From Gemmatimonadaceae bacterium (GTDB taxonomy: Bacteria > Gemmatimonadota > Gemmatimonadetes > Gemmatimonadales > Gemmatimonadaceae), in contig JACCRF010000093.1 of NCBI GenBank assembly GCA_013813715.1, forward strand, positions 40,339 to 104,338: a DNA stretch of 64,000 nucleotides, read 5' to 3'. The notes below the pieces were generated by a model, which made no database searches, was not told the origin of the DNA, and saw only the letters and a list, made by a program, of their open reading frames with translations. The translations under genes and the position numbers were made by a program. Each line of letters begins with the position of its first letter. Position 1 is the first letter of the stretch. This document shows positions 24,764 to 34,227 of the stretch, one piece after another.

Positions 24764-27740
24764 CGACCCAGTTCATTCCAGTTCCTATATCTACGACAAG
24801 CGGTACCGATAGCTCTGCGGCAGTCTCCATCTCGTGTTGAACCAGGACATGAAGAACTTTGAGTTCTTCCGGTGGTGTTTCAAAAACAAGCTCATCGTGG
24901 ACCTGAAGGAGCATCCGTGATTTCAGCTTTTCAGTCTGAAGCTTCGCGTGGATTCTGATCATCGCAATCTTGATCAGGTCTGCAGCTGATCCTTGAATGG
25001 GAGAATTCGCGGCAGTTCTCTCACCAAATGCGCGGATGCTGAAATTCCGCTCACGCAACTCCGGAATGTATCGCCGACGCCCGAAGAGTGTCTGGACATA
25101 GCCATGCTCACGTGCAAACTCGACCATGGAACCGAGATAGTGCCTGATTCCAACGAAACGTTCGAAGTATCGCGCAATGAACTCCTTTGCTTCGGAGTGC
25201 TCTATTTTAAGCTGGCGTGACAGTGCATGTGCTCCCTGCCCATAGATCGTCGCAAAGTTGATTGTCTTGGCGCGACCACGCATCTCGGATGTGACTTCCT
25301 CCAGCGGCACATCAAAAATGATTGCTGCTGTCTGACGATGGATGTCACCACCGGCGTTGAAGGCCTCGACAAAGGCAGGATCACGAGAGAGGTGTGCAAG
25401 GAGACGCAACTCAATCTGGGAGTAATCGGCACTAAGTAACATCCACCCCTGTTTTGGAACGAATCCACGCCGGATATCGCGGCCAAGTTCCCTTCGTATC
25501 GGGATATTCTGAAGGTTTGGATCACTGGAGGAGAGACGTCCTGTTGCAGCGACAGTCTGATTGAAGGACGTATGAAGACGCCCAGTTAGTGGATTTACCA
25601 TTTCCGGAAGAGCGTCGAGATAGGTATTCTCGAGTTTCGCCAGCTCCCTGTACTCCATGAGGAAATCGGGAAGCGTATGTCCGGCGTCGGCAAGCTCACG
25701 GAGCACGCTCGCGTCGGTAGAAGGACCGGTGCTTGTCTTCTTGAGCACCGGAAGCCCAAGCTTGCTAAAGAGAATGTCTCTCAGCTGTAGGTTGGAATTG
25801 ATGTTGAACTCCTCCCCAGCTGCCGCATAGATCTCCTTCTCAACAGCTTCTCTCTCCCGCCGAAAGCGCTGCTTAAGCGAACGGAACCAGGAAAGGTCGA
25901 TGGAAATGCCCGTCCATTCCATCGCAGCCAGGACGTGTACAAGCGGTATCTCGATACTCGAAAGGAGAGACCGGGCACCAGACGTCTCGAGCTGTGGCTC
26001 GAAGATCCTGCGAAGTTGCAATGCCATATCGACTGCCTTACAGGAGTAGTCGCATGCAGCATCAACAGGGCACTCATCAAACGAAAGCGCCGTCCTACCC
26101 TTGCCGCAAAGATCGGTATACGACGTCATCGAGCGGTTGAGAAACTCGGGTGCAAGAACATCGAGACCATGCGACCGCCTGCCCGGATCAAGTACGTAGC
26201 TCGCCAGCATCGTGTCGAAGTCCAAACCCTGAAGATCGATGCCCACACGACGGAGAACCAGGACATCAAATTTGGCATTATGGGCCGTTTTTCCCACATT
26301 TGGATTCTCAAGGATGTCCCGCAGCGGTTTCATTTCATCCGCACTGATTGGAGGCAGGTTCCTCACTGGTGTTCGATCGCTGCCGAGGTTGCGTCCAGCC
26401 AGTAGGGGTCCGCCGATTACCGGGACAGAATTCCTTCGCACACCACGTGGCGGTTTTCCGGCAGCGGGCTCATCACCGTCACGGACGAATCCACGATCGT
26501 CAGGAGCATCCGTTGCGGAACGATCAACAGCTGTATCGATCATCAGCTCGCCTTGCAAACCCCGGAGCATCACATGGCGAAGCGGGAGGTAATACGCCTT
26601 ACCTGGACCAGTAGCGATAGCGATCGAGATGAGCGTTGATCGGAGTGCATCGACCTTGAGCGCACTGCCTGAATCAACCAATGTTTCGGTACCTAGTGCA
26701 ATTGAACCTGCATTTCTCACGTCCTCAACAAGGCGGAGCAAACCTTCGACTGTGTTGACGATTACGTAGGAGACCTGTCCGTTCGCCGCAACAAGCTCTT
26801 CCGGCAGTGGTGCTTCCACCGCTTCGGCAGATTGCCCGGTTGGTACTGCTAGATTCCTGACAAGCGAGTGAAACTCGAGCTCAACATATAGATCACGCAG
26901 GCGTCTGTAATCGGGCTCCTGAAGGCGCATCGCGCCCAGGTCAAGCTCAACTGATAGGTCGTCACGAATCGTCACCAGGTTCTTGGACAACCTTGCATTA
27001 TCGGCGAATTGTAACAGAGCCTCACGCGGGCGCTTCTTCGGAATTTGAGCCGCATGCTCGAGAATTAATTCGAGACTCGCATATTGCGCGACTAGCTCGC
27101 AAGCTGTCTTGTCACCGATTCCGCGTACACCTGGAACATTGTCCGACGAATCGCCAACCAAGGCTAGATAGTCAGTGACACGTTCAGGCGGCACGCCCAG
27201 TCTCTCGCTGGCGTTTTCGGTTCCCACCCAATGCTCTTCAACACCTGCTGGTCCGCCTCTGCCTGGGTTCAGTAACCAAACGTGAGGTCTCACCAGTTGG
27301 TGAAAGTCCTTATCACCTGAAACAACGACAACATTGAGATGCTTCTCGAGACCCTTTACGACAAGTGTCCCGATTACATCGTCGGCTTCATAGCCAGACA
27401 AGGATACAATTGGGATCCGATGTGCTTCGAGGAGCTGACAAATTCGCTCCATGCCCCGGTCAAAATCAGCCTGGAGCTCTTCGGTCAGTTTCTCGCGAGT
27501 CGCCTTATATGCGGGATACGTCTCGTGCCGAAATGAAAGCCCCGAGTCGTGGACCCATGCGAGATAATCGGGCTTATGTGTTTGAACGAGACGCTGGAGA
27601 AAGCTCGATATTCCCCATACTGCCGATGTGTTTTCGCCCTTGCTGGTAGTCAATGGGCGAGAAATAAGTGCGTAGAACGCGCGATAGATCAGCGCGTATC
27701 CATCGACAAGAAAAAGCTTTGGCGATTCGGGAAGCTGCAT
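24753..27740 (-). CDS. polA: DNA polymerase I with degenerate proofreading domain
   Basis: 995 aa, longer than E. coli Pol I (928). The 5'-3' exonuclease domain (1-300) is intact (LVDGYALIYRAF, GYEADDVIGT, GDKDFHQLV, GDSSDNVPGVRGIG). The polymerase domain (about 600-995) has motif A SADYSQIELRLLAH, motif B RAKTINFATIYGQG and motif C QVHDELVFE. In the 3'-5' exonuclease domain, Exo I reads ALGTET (Gly350 in place of the catalytic Asp) and Exo III reads YSCKAVD (Ala569 in place of Asp). Only Glu352 and Asp492 of the four metal ligands remain, so proofreading is probably lost. Residues about 396-466 are a charged, Pro/Gly-rich insertion. Function in Okazaki-fragment maturation and repair follows from the family. 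Confidence 0.96.
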   Translation of the reverse strand: MQLPESPKLFLVDGYALIYRAFYALISRPLTTSKGENTSAVWGISSFLQRLVQTHKPDYLAWVHDSGLSFRHETYPAYKATREKLTEELQADFDRGMERICQLLEAHRIPIVSLSGYEADDVIGTLVVKGLEKHLNVVVVSGDKDFHQLVRPHVWLLNPGRGGPAGVEEHWVGTENASERLGVPPERVTDYLALVGDSSDNVPGVRGIGDKTACELVAQYASLELILEHAAQIPKKRPREALLQFADNARLSKNLVTIRDDLSVELDLGAMRLQEPDYRRLRDLYVELEFHSLVRNLAVPTGQSAEAVEAPLPEELVAANGQVSYVIVNTVEGLLRLVEDVRNAGSIALGTETLVDSGSALKVDALRSTLISIAIATGPGKAYYLPLRHVMLRGLQGELMIDTAVDRSATDAPDDRGFVRDGDEPAAGKPPRGVRRNSVPVIGGPLLAGRNLGSDRTPVRNLPPISADEMKPLRDILENPNVGKTAHNAKFDVLVLRRVGIDLQGLDFDTMLASYVLDPGRRSHGLDVLAPEFLNRSMTSYTDLCGKGRTALSFDECPVDAACDYSCKAVDMALQLRRIFEPQLETSGARSLLSSIEIPLVHVLAAMEWTGISIDLSWFRSLKQRFRREREAVEKEIYAAAGEEFNINSNLQLRDILFSKLGLPVLKKTSTGPSTDASVLRELADAGHTLPDFLMEYRELAKLENTYLDALPEMVNPLTGRLHTSFNQTVAATGRLSSSDPNLQNIPIRRELGRDIRRGFVPKQGWMLLSADYSQIELRLLAHLSRDPAFVEAFNAGGDIHRQTAAIIFDVPLEEVTSEMRGRAKTINFATIYGQGAHALSRQLKIEHSEAKEFIARYFERFVGIRHYLGSMVEFAREHGYVQTLFGRRRYIPELRERNFSIRAFGERTAANSPIQGSAADLIKIAMIRIHAKLQTEKLKSRMLLQVHDELVFETPPEELKVLHVLVQHEMETAAELSVPLVVDIGTGMNWVETK

Positions 27741-27857
27741 TACCTCAATATACCCAGCGCTTCTATCCGGTCGCCGGTAATAGCAGAGAGACGCGCGCCT
27801 ATGAAGAGAAAACCCGGACTTTTGTCAAGTCGCTACGACCATTACAGGCCAAGGAAT

Positions 27858-29258
27858 TCAGCGCACTAGAAGGCGCGCATTTACATTCTGGAACTCAACC
27901 TCGCTTGCCGGCGTCAGACGCCAGCGTCCTATCCCCGTCTCGTCATAGAAGACAAGTCGAACACGATATTGGCTGTATTCCCAGTACTGAATCCTTCCGC
28001 GCCCTGACACCGACGAGCGGGAAAGAGGAGCATTGCTCGTCTGCTCGTAGGCCTGGTCGGGTTCCCCAAGAGCAACATAGACCTTCCCTCGGTCGGACAG
28101 CCATCCCGATCGGGATGCGCCGTCTTCTCGAAACCGGAGATTAGCCTGACTGAGCCTTGCAAAGTACGTCTGCAATCCCTCATGCTCGGGTGTAGCAGGG
28201 GCTGGATCGCTGGAGCGAAGGAATGCAGCCCAGGCGGCGCCGCGTTGTTCTGCAGCTGTTTCCCTCAGCGCCCGGAGCCGGTCTGAAGCCACATAGTAAC
28301 GCAGCTGCGAGAGTAATTCCTCAAAGGACATCAGTGGGATATCGTTACCGAAGCTTACAAATACCGGCGTACGGACAGTATCGGTTGCATCCCCCCGCGT
28401 AAATGTCACGTTCGCAATTCCGATACTGACACGTGAGATCGGAATATTTACAGCACCGCTCAGCAGATTCCCCTGCCGTTGAAGGATTGCCGTATCACGC
28501 AGTGTTACGACGCCCCTATCATTTTGAACCACGAAGGTCACAGGAAGCTGGGCCTGCTGGCCATAGCCTTCGAGATACACGGAAATCGAGCTATCCTGGC
28601 CAAATACGGCACTCGAACGCGGGCTAGCCAGAATTTTGGGAAGAGAATCGAGTCGTAGACGCGGATTGGCCTCGTAAACAAGAACAGGGGTAGAGAGATG
28701 GCCAACCCTCATCTGCGGAATTGTTACCGCACCTTCCTGAGTCGCACTGCGGTTGCTCGAGACATCTCTCACCGTGAAGGAGAGGTTGTAATTACCTGGT
28801 CGGGCCCGGAAATAGTGCTGAAAGATTACACTTTCATCCGTCCGATTGACTTCCTTGAACGTCGCTACCCGGACGATTTCCAAGGCGTCTACCGTCTTCA
28901 CCTCAACGGTACCCTGAGTAAGACGCAATCGAACCTCATAGGGAGCCCGATATGTGTCACCATCCCGAACAAAGCTTAGAGCCCGGTTAGGAATCGAGAT
29001 GCTGGTAAGCATCATCGTTGTATCCAGCGATTGAGTCGCGAAGTACGCGATTTTCCCTACATAGGGAAGTGGATTACCGGTGGCAATAAGGCCCATCTCG
29101 TTGTAAACGAGACTTGGATCCCGGACTTGTTCGGGCCGGGTACCAGCTACTGGCGACGGTAAACCTCCGGATGTCGGCTGCCGCTGTCCTGAACAGCCGA
29201 ATACGGCCAGGACAGAGAAACCCGACAGGACAAATCTGTAAACACGAATAGCGCTCAT
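27858..29258 (-). CDS. GWxTD-domain lipoprotein
   Basis: 466 aa. Lipoprotein signal ending AVFGCSG (Cys about residue 22), a middle beta-rich region (about 60-290) and a C-terminal GWxTD domain: SGWLSDRGKVYVALGEPD near residue 388, then IQYWEYSQYRVRLVFYDE and GIGRWRLTP. GWxTD proteins are found mainly in Bacteroidota, Acidobacteriota and Gemmatimonadota and have no established function. Upstream of polA on the same strand and divergent from a Ser/Thr kinase gene with only 49 bases between starts, which hints at shared control. Confidence 0.88.
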   Translation of the reverse strand: MSAIRVYRFVLSGFSVLAVFGCSGQRQPTSGGLPSPVAGTRPEQVRDPSLVYNEMGLIATGNPLPYVGKIAYFATQSLDTTMMLTSISIPNRALSFVRDGDTYRAPYEVRLRLTQGTVEVKTVDALEIVRVATFKEVNRTDESVIFQHYFRARPGNYNLSFTVRDVSSNRSATQEGAVTIPQMRVGHLSTPVLVYEANPRLRLDSLPKILASPRSSAVFGQDSSISVYLEGYGQQAQLPVTFVVQNDRGVVTLRDTAILQRQGNLLSGAVNIPISRVSIGIANVTFTRGDATDTVRTPVFVSFGNDIPLMSFEELLSQLRYYVASDRLRALRETAAEQRGAAWAAFLRSSDPAPATPEHEGLQTYFARLSQANLRFREDGASRSGWLSDRGKVYVALGEPDQAYEQTSNAPLSRSSVSGRGRIQYWEYSQYRVRLVFYDETGIGRWRLTPASEVEFQNVNARLLVR

Positions 29259-29307
29259 TATTGTATTTACACTACCACCGCAAAACGGTTTCTGTTACCT
29301 TCGCCCG

Positions 29308-30243
29308 GTGTCTCATCAAAGCTTGGTTGGCTCAAAGATAGCCGGGTACACGATACAGAGTGAGGTGGGGGAAGGTGGTACCTCGGCGGTGTATAAGGCT
29401 CTTCACCCGAGTCATGGCACCGTAGCGCTCAAGGTACTCCGGGAAAAGCTCAGGCACGACCGTACTGCAGTCGCGAGATTCGTCCGCGAAGCTCAGTACG
29501 GCACACGTGTGCAGCATCCTAATGTCGTTCGCACTATCGAAATTGGCGAATCCGACAGTGGGATGCATTTTCTCGCAATCGAGTGGGCACCAGGTGATCT
29601 ACTCGAAAAATACGCCAAACAGAATGCCCCCCTGTCATGCGAGGAAGCTGCAGTCATTATCACACAGATTGGAGCAGCGGTACATGCCGCACACGCTGCA
29701 AGAATCGTCCATCGTGATCTCAAGCCGGAAAACGTGATGTACGACCCCGAAAGCCAGCGGGTGAAACTACTGGACTTTGGAATCGCTACTGACGTTCAAG
29801 CACCCGCTGATGAGCGGCTTACACGTGCAGGCTTTTTCGTCGGATCGCTGATGTACATCGCACCTGAAGCATTGTCCGGAGAGATAGTCACGCCAGCTGC
29901 CGATCAGTACAGCCTAGCCACAATGGCTTACTACCTCCTCACTCGTGCCCTGCCATATACAGCCAAGGCTCCAAGGGAAATGTTCACCCAGTTATTGACT
30001 CTCCCGCCAATTCCACTGAATTCAGCCAAGGAAAAACTAAAATTCAGCCCGGCAATCGAACGCGTCGTAATGAAAGCATTATCCAAAGAACCCGGAGATC
30101 GATTTCCCGATGTAATGGCGTTCACGAAAGCATTCCAGGAAGCCGTCTCAATCCCTGCTCTCCAGGCTCAATCCGAGACACCTATACCAGAAGAACCTGG
30201 AATCCTAGCCAGAATGCGTGGGATCCTTCGGCGTGGTTCCTAG
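29308..30243 (+). CDS. Soluble Ser/Thr protein kinase (Hanks type)
   Basis: 311 aa eukaryotic-like protein kinase. Gly-rich loop GEGGTSAVYK (21-30), ATP lysine in VALKVL (Lys42), catalytic HRDLKPEN (135-142), DFG (156-158), and GSLMYIAPEAL as the activation-segment end. The C-terminal about 40 residues are a short Pro/Gln-rich tail without a transmembrane helix or PASTA repeats, so it is cytoplasmic and lacks a visible sensor. GTG start at 29308. Divergent from the GWxTD gene and convergent with the histidine kinase (stops two bases apart). Substrates unknown. Confidence 0.92.
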   Translation: MSHQSLVGSKIAGYTIQSEVGEGGTSAVYKALHPSHGTVALKVLREKLRHDRTAVARFVREAQYGTRVQHPNVVRTIEIGESDSGMHFLAIEWAPGDLLEKYAKQNAPLSCEEAAVIITQIGAAVHAAHAARIVHRDLKPENVMYDPESQRVKLLDFGIATDVQAPADERLTRAGFFVGSLMYIAPEALSGEIVTPAADQYSLATMAYYLLTRALPYTAKAPREMFTQLLTLPPIPLNSAKEKLKFSPAIERVVMKALSKEPGDRFPDVMAFTKAFQEAVSIPALQAQSETPIPEEPGILARMRGILRRGS

Positions 30244-30244
30244 G

Positions 30245-31144
30245 TCAGCTCCTCTTTATCGGGAGCCATAGCGTGAATGTTGATCCCTTCCCAACCTCAC
30301 TCCGAATTGAAAGGTCACCGCCAAGCAGCCGCGACAATCGCCGTGAAATTGTAAGCCCGAGCCCAGTCCCTCTATTAACCGAATCGGCACGGGAGCCGGA
30401 TCCTATCTGCTCAAACTCCTCGAATACTCGCTCCTGATCAACCGGAGCAATACCAATACCTGAATCAATAACTTGAATCGAGAGCCATGACGTTGCCATG
30501 TCGTGAGCCATTCCGACATTGCTCAGCAAACCTTCTGACTGAGCCACTTTTCCAGATAGCATTCGCGTTTTGACGACGATCGTCCCAGCATCAGTATACT
30601 TGACTGCATTACCAATGAGATTCACGAGTATCTGCCGAAGGTGGGTTGGATCGGTACGAATTCGAGGAAGTGAGCTCCCCATTACAAGTGATAGACTCAA
30701 GTCACGCTCATTTACCAGTGATTCTACCTCACTCGCTACGTCCAGTATAAATGGGCGGACATCCAGTGTCTCCGCATGCACGTCGAGACGACCTGCAGCC
30801 ATCTTTGCCAAATCGAGAATCTGATCAACAAGGTGACGGAGATGATTAGCTGATGCTTCAATTCGTTCAACTGGTTTTGCCTGTCGGGGAGACAATTCAC
30901 CATAGACACCCTCACGCAGGAGATCAACAAATCCGACAATTGCATTAAGTGGCGTACGGAGCTCATGTGAGACATTGGCAAGGAAGTCATTCTTCATGCG
31001 ATTTGCACGGAGAAGCTCAGAAGAGAGTCGCTCGAGTTCTTTCGACCGTTCAGCCAGTCGAGCTGCCTGACGACGTTCATGCTGCAGGACAACTGCAAAA
31101 CCAATCACAATGACACCAACAAACAGATAAACAAGTGGCTCCAT
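30245..31144 (-). CDS. Sensor histidine kinase, orphan
   Basis: 299 aa. A single N-terminal transmembrane helix (about residues 4-20), a short coiled coil, then HisKA with the phospho-acceptor His60 in NVSHELRTPLNAIVGF and HATPase_c with N box LVNLIGNAVKYT, G1 DSGIGI and G2 GTGLGLTISRRL. There is no periplasmic sensor domain, and no PAS, HAMP or receiver domain. No response regulator gene lies next to it, so it is an orphan; its partner must be elsewhere. Divergent from pyrE. An internal signal or a partner protein probably controls it. Confidence 0.92.
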   Translation of the reverse strand: MEPLVYLFVGVIVIGFAVVLQHERRQAARLAERSKELERLSSELLRANRMKNDFLANVSHELRTPLNAIVGFVDLLREGVYGELSPRQAKPVERIEASANHLRHLVDQILDLAKMAAGRLDVHAETLDVRPFILDVASEVESLVNERDLSLSLVMGSSLPRIRTDPTHLRQILVNLIGNAVKYTDAGTIVVKTRMLSGKVAQSEGLLSNVGMAHDMATSWLSIQVIDSGIGIAPVDQERVFEEFEQIGSGSRADSVNRGTGLGLTISRRLSRLLGGDLSIRSEVGKGSTFTLWLPIKRS

Positions 31145-31206
31145 CTCTTTCCTTCAATCCACGGAATTGACAACAGGCATGATACCTATCGTAAACTTCG
31201 GGCGCT

Positions 31207-31776
31207 ATGACCGACCGTGATGCACTCATGCGCCTTCTTGCCGAACATTCCATCCGAAGAGGAAAGTTTGTACTGGCTTCCGGAAAGATATCCAGCATAT
31301 ATGTAGATGCCCGCCTCACGACAATGAGCCCTGAGGGCATGACGCTCATCGGGCCAATTGCCCTTCAAAAGATCAGAACCACAGGCTGGAATCCCGATTC
31401 CATCGGAGGATTAACACTTGGTGCAGACCCAATTTCTTTCGCGATCAGCTATGCAAGCTCAATTTCTTCTCAACCACTTCGTGCCTTCACCGTAAGAAAA
31501 GAAACAAAATCACACGGCACAAGAAATCTGATTGAAGGGCCATTCATTAGGGGGGACCAAGTCGTAATCATCGAGGACGTAATCACGACCGGCAAATCAG
31601 CCATACAGGCAATCGAAGCAGTCTATGAAGCAGACGGAAAAGTGCTTGGCGTTCTAGCACTTATTGACCGCGAGGAAGGAGGCCTTGAAGCAGTTCAGAC
31701 GAGCGGTCACAACGTACTGTCAATACTAAGTATCAGGGAGATACTCGAAATCGAGAGGAACCAGAAAAGCTACTAG
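31207..31776 (+). CDS. pyrE: Orotate phosphoribosyltransferase
   Basis: 189 aa cytoplasmic enzyme that joins orotate to PRPP to give OMP in pyrimidine synthesis. FVLASGKISSIYVDAR at the N-terminus, RKETKSHGTRNLIEG flexible loop, and the PRPP-binding motif VVIIEDVITTGKSAI. The length is typical. It stands alone here, not in a pyr operon, but the window also holds upp and a nucleoside importer, so pyrimidine supply genes are loosely grouped near the origin. Divergent from the histidine kinase. Confidence 0.94.
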   Translation: MTDRDALMRLLAEHSIRRGKFVLASGKISSIYVDARLTTMSPEGMTLIGPIALQKIRTTGWNPDSIGGLTLGADPISFAISYASSISSQPLRAFTVRKETKSHGTRNLIEGPFIRGDQVVIIEDVITTGKSAIQAIEAVYEADGKVLGVLALIDREEGGLEAVQTSGHNVLSILSIREILEIERNQKSY

Positions 31777-31794
31777 TGAAGGGGACGGGAACAT

Positions 31795-32706
31795 TCAGAA
31801 ATGGTTTCCAGACTTCATTCGCTGCTCATAATTACGCTGCCTCGTGATCCAGCGAGGAGATATTGCTGCAGGCCGAAATACACGCAGGATACTCGTGTAT
31901 GGGAGCACGAGCTCCTGTCTGAAGAACTGAAGCATTCCCGCTCCATCATATAGTTCTCGAAATGCTACGGGTGACATTTTCATGATGGTTCTTACGTGCC
32001 GACCGAAGCTCTGTGGCGATGAGTAATCCAGATAGTTTGCAACACTTGCAACAGATAGCCCAGGATTCTCAAACAGCTTCGCTGCACGGATAAGCCGTGC
32101 GAGCGACAGGTACCGTTTAGGCGGTGGCAGGTGAGCGCGGAAGAATCGACTCATCAGTGTACTGGGGAGAATATGGAGCTGTCGAGAGAGTTGGCGCACA
32201 GTGTGACTCTGCGGTGTATGACTAAACAGGAGCTCAAAGAATCTCCAGCAGTCGTTCGGAGCGCCGGCAAGATCTGCACTAAGTTGACCCAGTGCAGTTC
32301 GCTGGAGGTCACTTGACCGTTCTGCTGTCAGGATATCACGGAGTGTCTGCCAGCCAGATGGCTGCCTGGCATCAATCAATATCCGCACTCCGAGTTGACC
32401 AAGCGCCAGTATATTCTGTGGAGTCGAGTACTGAGTCTCGGTAAGCAGAGCCATCGCTGGAACTCGAGGAAATTCGCGGACCATTGCAGCCATACGTGCA
32501 CTGTACTGAAGTCCATAGTTAGCAATCGAGATTAGGACTGCTCCCGCGCGACGCTCACGAAGATCTGCTACAACCTCCTCCAATGACTCTCGATGCAACG
32601 GGGAGTACAGACCCTCTGCGGCAGCATCAACCCTGAGTCTCTCTCCGGGAGTAAGCATTGTCGACACTGGCATTAGTTTCAGAGCAGACTTGATTGAATG
32701 CGGCAT
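31795..32706 (-). CDS. AraC-type transcriptional regulator with receiver-like N-terminus
   Basis: 303 aa. The C-terminal about 100 residues hold two helix-turn-helix units of the AraC family (SHTVRQLSRQLHILPSTLMS, then LSVASVANYLDYSSPQSFGR). The N-terminal about 130 residues look like a degenerate receiver fold (VLISIANYGLQYSARMAAMV, PAMALLTETQYS, ILALGQLGVRILIDA) without a clear acceptor Asp. Start ATG 32706 has a strong GGAGG site six bases upstream; an upstream GTG at 32742 is less likely. It is divergent from the RNase P RNA gene and convergent with pyrE. Target genes unknown. Confidence 0.82.
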   Translation of the reverse strand: MPHSIKSALKLMPVSTMLTPGERLRVDAAAEGLYSPLHRESLEEVVADLRERRAGAVLISIANYGLQYSARMAAMVREFPRVPAMALLTETQYSTPQNILALGQLGVRILIDARQPSGWQTLRDILTAERSSDLQRTALGQLSADLAGAPNDCWRFFELLFSHTPQSHTVRQLSRQLHILPSTLMSRFFRAHLPPPKRYLSLARLIRAAKLFENPGLSVASVANYLDYSSPQSFGRHVRTIMKMSPVAFRELYDGAGMLQFFRQELVLPYTSILRVFRPAAISPRWITRQRNYEQRMKSGNHF

Positions 32707-32856
32707 TGGATACCTCCGGAGAGACGAGATTGGCCCAGTCACTACGAAGTGTATTAATACAGAGGCTGCGTCATTCAGCCGTCAGCGATTCTGCAACATT
32801 CACCAAGAGCCAAGCTACTTCCGTCACTCGGGTGTATATATTCTGATGTCAGGCAA

Positions 32857-33240
32857 GATCAGTCGGATGGTCGCGACTTAGTACTTACATGATACTAAAT
32901 CGAGGAAAGTCCGGGCTCCCGTGGGTAGACTGCCAGGTAATACCTGGGCGTAAACGGGGTTATCCCTCGTCTACGACGGAAAGTGCCACAGAGAACAGAC
33001 CGCCCCTAGGTAACCAGGGGTAAGGGTGAAAAGGCGGGGTAAGAGCCCACCGCATCCCTGGCAACACGGATGGCAGGGTAAACCCCAGTTGGAGCAAGGC
33101 CAAGTATGCGGCGAGAGTACCCACCTCAATCAAGACGCCGCGGGTAGGCTGCTAGAGAGTCTGGGCAATCAGACTCCGAGAGAAATGACCATCCTGATGG
33201 TTCATACCATCGGACAGAACCCGGCTTATAGACTGATCAC
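32857..33240 (+). ncRNA. rnpB: RNase P RNA (M1 RNA, bacterial type A)
   Basis: Catalytic RNA of RNase P, which matures tRNA 5' ends with RnpA (gene at 37.3 kb). Conserved blocks in order: GAGGAAAGTCCGGGCTCC near 32903, CACAGAGAACAGACCGCC near 32988, AAGGGTGAAAAGGCGGGGTAAGAG near 33022 (abridged: starts AAGGGTGAAAAGGCG), GGCAACACGGATGGCAGGG, AGAGAAATGACC, and the 3' ACAGAACCCGGCTTATAGAC block. Helix P1 is visible as GATCAGTC (32857-32864) pairing perfectly with GACTGATC (33231-33238), which sets the ends to within a few bases. Length about 384, typical of type A. A TATATT at 32837-32842 is a possible -10 box. Confidence 0.95.
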
Positions 33241-33250
33241 TTGATCGATC

Positions 33251-33294
33251 AAAGCCCTTCACAAAATCATGTGGAGGGCTTTGCTCTATTTTTT
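33251..33294 (+). terminator. Intrinsic terminator of rnpB
   Basis: A 12-base stem, AAAGCCCTTCAC (33251-33262) with GTGGAGGGCTTT (33271-33282; one mismatch pair), and an 8-base loop, followed by GCTCTA and TTTTTT (33289-33294). It lies 13 bases after the P1 helix of RNase P RNA. Confidence 0.9.
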
Positions 33295-33324
33295 GCGCCT
33301 CATTCCGCAACTCCAGGAAGAGAA

Positions 33325-34227
33325 ATGGTCATCAGATACTTGTTCACCGGAATTACTGCAGTAATGCTCTCGACTGCATGTTCAAGAACGGTATCTACAT
33401 CTTTCCCACTTCCGGCAAGAACTGATACTTCATCTTCGATTCCAGCTATAACCGCCAAGGAACCAAACTCCTGGAAAATTGCTTCACCACTTGGTACCGA
33501 GCAGACTTACATCTCAATTAGTTTTACAACAATTGAGCTCACATCTACCACTGACACCATTCGTGAGATCCTTCAATCAAGATCAGAATTTACTCTTGGA
33601 CTCAATACGGCCGACAGAACCACGACTTTCAGGGGAGCCCTACACAAATTCTCAGTCAATTCAGCAGGTCGAGTAGCTTCCAGCAAGCAGATAGAGTTCC
33701 CAGTAGAGTTCACAGGAACAATCGCCGAAGGAATGCTAACTCTCAGACTGGCTAGTCAAACTCAAGAATCAAGCAGTATACCCAATTGCAGCAATCCTAT
33801 GCTATCACTTCTCGGTAGTATTAGAAGAGCTGTATTTGTGGCTCCCAGGGAAGTAACACGTGAGGTGATCTGGGCAGATAGCGTAACTACGACAATCTGC
33901 CACGGCATGATTCCCATCACACTCACCATGGTAGAAACCTTCCGCCCTGCCGGAGAGATCAGCCATAGAGGAGCTCACTCAATCCTTATTGAGCACACAG
34001 CAAAAACCATATTCAGCGGAGAAGGACCTCAGGATCAGCACCGTGTGAGTCTCACTGGAACAGGTATTAGCTCCGGAAAACTCTACCTTGATCCCCTCAG
34101 TGGGCTTATCCTCGAGACAATCGATGAAGAGAGAACAACATTAACAGTGCACTCTTCTGGCCGGAGGCAGCAATTCACACAAGTTGTCACCGATACGACT
34201 ACAAGAATCCAGGCAGGGCTTCCTTAG
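33325..34227 (+). CDS. Unknown lipoprotein
   Basis: 300 aa from ATG 33325, which has an AGGAAGAG ribosome site just upstream and opens a lipoprotein signal (MVIRYLFTGITAVMLSTAC, Cys19). A longer in-frame start at 33241 would begin inside the rnpB 3' region and is rejected. The mature part is Thr/Ser-rich and beta-rich, with two central Cys and a late segment resembling beta-barrel-associated domains (GKLYLDPLSGLILETIDE). No family recognised. Coding strand is C-rich, unlike genes right of dnaA. Its stop overlaps the convergent dnaN stop by four bases. Confidence 0.7.
   Translation: MVIRYLFTGITAVMLSTACSRTVSTSFPLPARTDTSSSIPAITAKEPNSWKIASPLGTEQTYISISFTTIELTSTTDTIREILQSRSEFTLGLNTADRTTTFRGALHKFSVNSAGRVASSKQIEFPVEFTGTIAEGMLTLRLASQTQESSSIPNCSNPMLSLLGSIRRAVFVAPREVTREVIWADSVTTTICHGMIPITLTMVETFRPAGEISHRGAHSILIEHTAKTIFSGEGPQDQHRVSLTGTGISSGKLYLDPLSGLILETIDEERTTLTVHSSGRRQQFTQVVTDTTTRIQAGLP

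Noticed and set aside
28425..28440. Additional CACGTG sites (28431, 33858, 47393, 55320 and others) as parS
   Set aside because: They share only the 6-base core with parS and not the flanking bases common to the three 13-mers.
33241..33324. N-terminal extension of the 33-kb lipoprotein
   Set aside because: It would start in the RNase P RNA tail and read through its terminator; ATG 33325 has a ribosome site and a lipoprotein signal.
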